From: Anisodus tanguticus
Lineage: Eukaryota; Streptophyta; Magnoliopsida; Solanales; Solanaceae
Reading direction: 5' to 3'
Length of the DNA stretch: 64,000 bases
NCBI GenBank assembly: GCA_034509755.1
Contig: CM067556.1
Location: 16,143,501 to 16,207,500 of the forward strand
Both the position numbers and the translations under genes were made by a program. Positions 58,536 through 64,000 of this stretch are shown here, piece by piece; position 1 is the first letter of the stretch, and the number at the start of each line of letters is the position of its first letter. The notes under the pieces are model-generated. The model saw only the letters and a list, made by a program, of their open reading frames with translations, was not told the DNA's origin and searched no databases.

Positions 58536-59861
58536 TGTTGGTACTCTATTGAACTTTATAAAGCAGTACGGGAAGTAAATAACTATTACAAGTGTTCGAA
58601 AGGATAAACAAATATTCAATATTCAGAAATTGAATCTTGTTGAACAAATAGGCCAATCTTCAAAACTGCCGCAAGCTTGTTGTGTCTTGAATCTTGATAA
58701 TGAAATCAAGAAACAACTAAATCTGGATGGTTACAACGTTGTGTGTTGAGTCGAGTGATTGCCCTCTGTCCTTAAAATAAGATTGCCCCGTATATATGCT
58801 TTTACGTTAGCGGGCAATAGTCTCCCAAGATAAAACAACACTTTAATCTCAACGCTACAAAGCCAATAGGTTGAGCCTGACGAAGAAAACAAATATGAAT
58901 CGACTTGCTGAAGAAGTGGAAAAGGAATGAAGAGTTTCTGTCTTCTCTTCTGTTTTGTCTCTGTGTATATAGTGTGTTTCTGTTGTGTATATCACACTGT
59001 ATTTCGTCACTGTTTTGCAGTGGTTTTCTTCACTGATTTGCAGTGATTTTTGAGACTGTTTTTTGTCTTTTTTTCGTTTGTATGTGATGATTTTCGATCA
59101 CCGTATTTGAGCCAAAAGAGGCATCAATATATAGCATGGAGGAGGGACTCCTCAACTGCCACAAACATGGCTGTTAATGGCATTAGTGAGGGTTGTTAAT
59201 GGCATTAGAGAGGCTGATTTATGGTCATGAAGGAGGTTGATGATGGTCATTGAAGGAGGGCTGTTTATGGAGTAGTTAACAACCAAGTAATGGCTGGTTA
59301 ATGCTCCAAAAACAGTCCAAACGGTAGGCAGAAAGTTTCTGCCATCCGTCACTCCCAAAATCAACTTTCCAGAAACTTTAGGGACCAAACTGTAAATATT
59401 AAGCAATTTGGGGTCCAAAAAGATAATATCAGAAAGTCCCCACAGCCCACAGCCCGGACCCGTGACCCGAGACCGGACGGGCGGGTGGGCGGCGCGTGTA
59501 TGGGCTTAGCCTTGAACCCAAGCACATCTAGGTCCTCCCTCCTTTAAACACATGGGATACCCCTTGGGCTCCCAAACCCTTTACCACATTAGAGACTTAT
59601 ATAGAGAGCGATTATTCTTATTCCCACCGATGTGGTAGATTTGTCCCACACCATATTTTCATGTCTCAAACGCCTTACTTCGTGGACCAATATCTCTTGT
59701 TCATTTCTCAACGAAATTTGACGATTCTTGGCCCTACGGTCATCTACTCACTTTAGATTATGCATGTGTGAAGAGACAAAGCCTCCAACATGCAGAACAC
59801 TAGTGTTTAATTCATTAAATATGGAGGGACGCACCTCCCCGCCAAAGGCAAATTTCCAACA
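58536..59861 (-). mobile_element. Solo LTR, 1326 bp, with GCTTT duplication
   Basis: It starts TGTTGGTACTC and ends TTTCCAACA on the plus strand. It is flanked by GCTTT at 58531-58535 and 59862-59866. The minus strand shows 'ccacatcggtggg' followed about 25 bp later by 'ctctatataagtctc' (TATA box near 59598-59604), so transcription would run leftward. No internal domain is present, so recombination between two LTRs is the likely origin. Lineage unknown. Confidence 0.85.
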
Positions 59862-59884
59862 GCTTTAACCAAATGTCACTCCTA

Positions 59885-60535
59885 AAAATATATCTAAAGT
59901 TTTTTTTTCACTTTGCTACGGAAGGGAAAATTCATTGTCATGTTCTTGCTACGTGAAAATTATATATACACATTAGCTATGAATTCAAAAATTTATTGTT
60001 ATGTGGCAATTATTTATACCTTTAGCTGCGAATTCAAAAAATTTATTGTTACAATTTGAAGAGCAAGAACTTTATAATATAGCTAATTTTAATATACCTA
60101 ATAGAAACGTATTACTGACTCACTAGAGAATGAATCGACAAAGATTAGAAACAGGTCAAACTAGGTTTTTGAGGCACTGTTTGCACCGAACACGCGTTTT
60201 AATATTGGAGTAGAAATTTTGTTATTCCCTCCCGGAAAAAAAAAAAAGTGTTAACCTAACCTTTTTCTTTTATTAAGAAAGAGTGTTCACGGCGGAGTCA
60301 CTCTGACGCAAAGGGCCCTGAGAAGCGTAACTAAATAAAGAAAGAACTAATATTATGTTTTTAAATTTTTTCTTATTAAGTGTTAGTTGATCAAATCTCA
60401 ATACCTATTTAATTATGAATATTTTAGTCAAATTACCTTTTTTTATTTAAAAGTTACTAGTATTTTCTTAAGGAGTTTGCAAATGACTAAATGAACACTC
60501 TTTTTAATCCAGATGGATTAGGTCATAGGCACTAC
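59885..60535. other. AT-rich intergenic DNA
   Basis: Nothing recognised. Confidence 0.5.
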
Positions 60536-60539
60536 ACTA

Positions 60540-61322
60540 AGGTCCCGTTTGGCCACATATATTATTCACTTTTTTCAAAAATTAGTGTTTGGCCATGAAA
60601 ATTTCAAATACAACTTGATCTTGAAGTTGTATTTGGAATTTGGAAAACAACCAAAACCTTATTTTCACTTTTTTACTTTTTGTTTTTATTTTTACTTTTG
60701 TCTTTCACTTTTCAAATTTTATCCTATATTTTTTTTTTTTATATATATTTGGTCCTATCTAATTCAGTTGATCGGTAAATGCATGCACGACAGGAACATA
60801 TTGTTCACACAATGTGGGAGGATTATATTAAAGAACAACTATTACTAGTGTTGTTGATTTTTAGTACTAATGAACCGTTGTAATAATATTTAGAATTGAT
60901 AAAATGTAATAGTATATAGTAACTCGTTGGCGAAGAGAAATGCACTGGATCATTTTAGTTTTATGGCTCGTATACATCAGTGAACAAGCTCATGCCCATG
61001 ATTAATGACGATACATGTTGAATATGCGAATGATTGTGAACTTGATTATATCATTGTATTAAAGAAAGTCTATATAAATCATGCTTAATGTAATAGGAAA
61101 TGATTGATGGACATTATTTACGCACTACTTATTTTTATTAATTGCTTTGAGTGGTTTTACTAATTTTAAAAAATTGAGGGTATAAATCATATTTCATATT
61201 TTAAAGAAAAAGTACATTCCAACAACCAAATATTATTTGTAAAAACTATGACCAACTCCAACTTCAAAAATTCTAAAAACAAAAGTAATTTTTCTTATTT
61301 CTATGACCAAACGCCTACTAAA
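60540..61322. mobile_element. MITE-like element with imperfect terminal inverted repeats
   Basis: The left end 'aggtcccgtttggccacata' is roughly the inverse of the right end 'tatgaccaaacgcctact'. The adjoining 'tagtgtttggccatgaaaat' and 'acaacttgatcttgaagttg' motifs are common in Solanaceae MITEs. No TSD could be fixed. Confidence 0.4.
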
Positions 61323-61370
61323 TTGTCACTTGCGAAAAAAAGGAAACAAATATCTGAAAAAATAATTGGT

Positions 61371-61541
61371 TTGCACTCGATGTCTGCTACTCGCTTTGGG
61401 ATCCTAATTCGGATCCCCCTCCTCCCTCAGAGAGTCTCTTTAAAGGGTAAAACACTTCCAACCGAATGCGACTCTATACTCAAAGCTCGAACTCAAGACT
61501 TTTGAGTAAGGATGAAGGAGTACTTACCGCTCTATCACAAT
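61371..61541 (-). mobile_element. tRNA-derived SINE
   Basis: On the minus strand: A-box-like 'gatagagcggtaagtact', then 'ccttactcaaaagtcttgag' leading into the B-box-like 'gagttcgagctttg', and a body rich in 'gactctctgagggagg'. This fits Solanaceae SINEs as I remember them. Ends are approximate and no TSD was found. Confidence 0.6.
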
Positions 61542-62210
61542 CTTTGATAAATGAAATAATTATCAATATGCACTCGTTTATATTATCAATTGAAGCTATA
61601 AATCACTTATTCATGCTAACTAATAAATGTAAGTCCGCAAGAAATATTTTTTTATTCATTAATTTAATATAAACATCATATAGAAATAAAATATATCACT
61701 TATTTACTTCTTTGTAGACATGACAATGTTACTTGATTTACTTCTTTGTAGACATGGCCAATTTTTATCCTGCCTATCTCATTCAATATATAACTGCCAT
61801 CATTGAGAATTTTTAATAATAAAAAAAGAGAACATTACGATTTTTAATAGGTGAAGAATAATCTCAAACCCGAAGTTAATTTTCAATGTGGTAATTAAAG
61901 TTAATTTTTTACTAAATATGAAATGGAAAATTTAAATAATCCAATACGTTGATTATCTAAATTTTCGTTTTATTAGTGAGGATTCGATTCTTCACCTACC
62001 TATATATAATTTGGAAAAAAAATCCCAATCACACTAAAATGCAAAGAGCCAAAAAAAAAAAAAAAGACCTTGAGAATTTGCTTAATCAAATGGAAGTTTG
62101 AAAATTCTATGGTTAACCCCAAAGGAAGTTTAGGTTCAACAAACCCTCTCACGGGTCCGCATATATTTGTGCATCTCTCTCTATCTCTTTCCAACTCTAC
62201 CATCTCTCCA
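61542..62210. other. Intergenic and upstream region of the receptor kinase
   Basis: AT-rich. It ends in a pyrimidine-rich 'ctctctctatctctttcc' patch (about 62175-62192) just upstream of the TATA box. An A run lies at 62050-62065. Confidence 0.5.
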
Positions 62211-62219
62211 TATATATAA
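62211..62219 (+). promoter_or_regulatory. Putative TATA box of the receptor kinase gene
   Basis: TATATATAA preceded by a pyrimidine patch. It is separated from the ATG at 62763 by a SINE. Without the SINE and one TSD copy (413 bp), the distance to the ATG would be about 130-140 bp. Confidence 0.5.
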
Positions 62220-62232
62220 TAAGTACCAAATT

Positions 62233-62603
62233 ATCCAAAGGGGTCAGCATGCTGGCAGGGAGTCAAGTTTGCGGCCTTAGGGTCGCAAGTTCGATTCCCC
62301 CCTAAGGATATCGTCCTCCGGGCACATACATGTGGTAAAGCGCAGGCGCTAAAAGCCGCGCGGGCATGTTGCAGTGTGGGTTCGGTCTTCGCCAAGCTTT
62401 AGGGATGGGGCTTGTGGGGGGGTCAACCTTGTAGCATTGATCCGTTGGACGCAAGCGGACACCGACCATGTGTGCATATCCCGCGATTTACCCGGTGGTG
62501 GGGTCTTTGAAGGACCGGTCCCATCACCTCCAGGGAGCCTAGTACCGATTTGTGCGTACTAGCGATATGGGGGTACTAAGGCCACCCCGAGACCTGGATT
62601 ATC

Positions 62604-62630
<27 letters not shown>
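62233..62630 (+). mobile_element. Young tRNA-derived SINE with poly(A) tail and perfect TSD
   Basis: The 5' part is tRNA-like, with an A-box-like 'gcatgctggcaggg' and a B box GTTCGATTCC at 62289-62298. A GC-rich body of about 300 bp follows, then an uninterrupted A run of about 28 nt. It is flanked by a perfect 15-bp duplication AATAAGTACCAAATT (62218-62232 and 62631-62645). The long pure A-tail and exact TSD indicate a recent insertion. At about 370 bp before the tail it is long for a plant SINE. I do not recognise the family. Confidence 0.88.
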
Positions 62631-62634
<4 letters not shown>

Positions 62635-62762
62635 AGTACCAAATTCCATTGGACTTATTTACCTCCACTTGTAATCCTCTTCTCTCTTATCAAGTCTCTA
62701 TGGCATTTAAATCAACGACCTCCAACTGAAAACAAAAAAGATATTCCAATCCCCACACAAAA

Positions 62763-64000
62763 ATGAAAATCTTCTTCACACTCTTCATCTTCCTTTCTCT
62801 TTTTACATTCTCAAAATCACAATCCACTTGCAAAAACAACACAGATTTATCTCTTGTTTCCAAGGCTTTCAGTTCTGTTTATGGGTTCAACATCTCTTGG
62901 TTCAGCTCAAACTGTTCCACTTCAATAACTGAGATAAATTTATCTTCAAGAAATCTCACTGGCACTGTTTCATGGAAGTACTTGAGAAATTTGTCTCATC
63001 TTCATACTATAGATCTATCAAACAATTCCTTGAAGGGTTCTGTTCATTCTCATTTTTGGTCCATTTCATCTTTGGTTCAAGTCAATTTGTCAAATAATAA
63101 GCTAGGGGGAGCAATTAATGTAACAAGGTCATCATCAACTATTCAAAGACTTGATCTTTCTAACAACAGGTTCACCAACTTAGGCTCTGCTTTTTATTTT
63201 CCTAATCTCACTTCTCTTGACATTTCACATAATGATCTCAAGTTTTTGCCTTTCTGGTTCACCAGCCTAACCAAGCTTGAAAATTTGACCATTTCTAGCT
63301 GTAAAATTTATGGCAATCCACAACCCCTTTCACATATCAAGTCACTTAAGCATTTAGATGTTTCTAACAACCACATGAATGGTATATTTCCCAATGATTT
63401 TCCTCTTCTTTCTGGTCTTAATTTCTTGAATATCTCATTTAACAACTTCACTGGGCTAATCCCTCCAGACCAGTTTGCAAAATTTGGTAACTCTTCTTTT
63501 ATTCATGCTGGCCATTTGCAAACCAAGAATTCCTCACAATTCCACATTAAAAATCATAACTTTACAACTCCACCACACAAACTAATGACTATCACACACA
63601 AATATACAAAACTAATGAACAAAAACACCAATACAAAAAACCCCAAATCAAGAAAGAAAGTTTTAATCATAGCCATTTCATCTGCTTCTGCATTTCTAAT
63701 CTTGGCTATAGGGTCAATCATTTTGTGTCTATACAAGAAGAGAAAAACAGTGGCTAGGAAAAACAAATGGTTAATTTCAAAGCCAATTCAAATACCATTT
63801 AAAATGGACAAATCAGGGCCATTTTCATTTGAGACAGAGTCAGGAAATTCATGGGTTGCTGACATAAAAGAACCAAGTTCAGCACCAGTGGTAATGTTTG
63901 AGAAGCCATTGATGAACCTAACTTTCAAGGACCTCATAGCAGCTACATCACACTTTGGGAAAGAGTCATTGTTAGCTGAAGGGAGGTGTGGGCCCGTGTA
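62763..64000 (+). CDS. CaMRLK: LRR receptor-like kinase, CaMRLK/MEE62-like (partial, 3' end outside window)
   Basis: Open from the ATG at 62763 to the window edge (412 complete codons). Residues 1-20 form a signal peptide (MKIFFTLFIFLSLFTFS). About 57-238 are leucine-rich repeats ('IDLSNNSLKGSV', 'LDLSNNRFTNLGS', 'LDVSNNHMNGIFP', 'LNISFNNFTGLIP') with many N-glycosylation sites. A transmembrane helix spans about 300-322, followed by a basic stop-transfer (KKRK). The juxtamembrane leads into the kinase start 'LTFKDLIAATSHFGKESLL'. The phosphate-binding loop is atypical, with EGRCGPV (407-411) in place of GxGxxG. The same feature is in my memory of the At5g45800/CaMRLK group, whose members bind calmodulin. 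Catalytic residues lie beyond the window. A SINE occupies its core promoter or 5' UTR. Confidence 0.92.
   Translation, partial: MKIFFTLFIFLSLFTFSKSQSTCKNNTDLSLVSKAFSSVYGFNISWFSSNCSTSITEINLSSRNLTGTVSWKYLRNLSHLHTIDLSNNSLKGSVHSHFWSISSLVQVNLSNNKLGGAINVTRSSSTIQRLDLSNNRFTNLGSAFYFPNLTSLDISHNDLKFLPFWFTSLTKLENLTISSCKIYGNPQPLSHIKSLKHLDVSNNHMNGIFPNDFPLLSGLNFLNISFNNFTGLIPPDQFAKFGNSSFIHAGHLQTKNSSQFHIKNHNFTTPPHKLMTITHKYTKLMNKNTNTKNPKSRKKVLIIAISSASAFLILAIGSIILCLYKKRKTVARKNKWLISKPIQIPFKMDKSGPFSFETESGNSWVADIKEPSSAPVVMFEKPLMNLTFKDLIAATSHFGKESLLAEGRCGPV

Larger units (their letters stand above)
57502..59884 (-). mobile_element. Degenerate hAT element split by a solo LTR
   Basis: The left terminus 'taggggcggctcaa' and adjacent 'agtggtctaaaaccaaactt' are typical of hAT elements with TTF-type/ZMYM1-like transposases. 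The right terminus is decayed ('aaatgtcactccta', 59871-59884). A C-terminal transposase relic lies at 57619-57890. A 1326-bp solo LTR (58536-59861) is nested inside. No 8-bp TSD survives. Confidence 0.6.

Noticed and set aside
62250..62320. tRNA gene
   Set aside because: The A and B boxes belong to a SINE head. No cloverleaf can be completed, and the block has a poly(A) tail and TSD.
1..64000. CRISPR arrays, operons, ribosome binding sites, integrons
   Set aside because: The sequence is plant nuclear DNA. The tandem repeats found lack spacers of even length, and no bacterial gene was seen.

Overview
This window is plant nuclear DNA, most likely from a Solanaceae species. It is AT-rich, has long non-coding stretches, and carries an Au-type SINE, other tRNA-derived SINEs, Ale/Retrofit-type Copia elements, a Sirevirus-type Copia element, an L1-type LINE, a TRIM, and hAT and CACTA relics. 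The SINE and TRIM sequences look like Solanaceae families as I remember them; no search was run.

Only three host genes are convincing. A DOG1-domain gene lies at 1499-2263 (+). An intronless-clade CBL-interacting protein kinase (CIPK12/19 type) lies at 11653-13083 (-). The 5' part of an LRR receptor-like kinase (CaMRLK/MEE62 type) runs off the right edge from 62763 (+). Two short broken copies of the DOG1 gene sit beside it, at 459-555 (inverted) and 4131-4190 (direct).

Layout. 0-8 kb: hAT remnant, DOG1 fragment, Au SINE, DOG1 gene, truncated Copia plus a solo LTR (TSD ATCAA), CACTA transposase tail and the second DOG1 fragment. 8-14.5 kb: CIPK gene and flanks. 14.55-22.2 kb: a 5'-truncated L1-type LINE (TSD GACTAAAATATCAC) holding a composite insertion. 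In that insertion a 5'-truncated Ale Copia and a 5'-truncated TRIM are joined head to head and share one ATATG target-site duplication. 25.25-34.1 kb: Sirevirus-type Copia with an envelope-like third ORF and a deleted RT core. 36.2-41.0 kb: Ale Copia (-), TSD CCTAC. 43.7-48.5 kb: Ale Copia (+), near-TSD T/CCTAT. 49.28-49.55 kb: CACTA-type MITE. 50.27-51.05 kb: LTR-like block. 51.84-56.93 kb: Ale Copia (+), TSD AACAT. 57.5-59.9 kb: degenerate hAT element split by a 1.3-kb solo LTR (TSD GCTTT). 60.5-62.6 kb: MITE-like element and two SINEs. The second SINE, with a perfect 15-bp TSD, sits between a TATA box and the start codon of the receptor kinase.

All large elements carry stops, frameshifts or deletions, so none looks autonomous. 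The host genes do not form a pathway. The most unusual structure is the two-element chimera at 17509-22111. It is supported by an intact host-LINE reading frame that reappears when the insert and one ATATG copy are removed.
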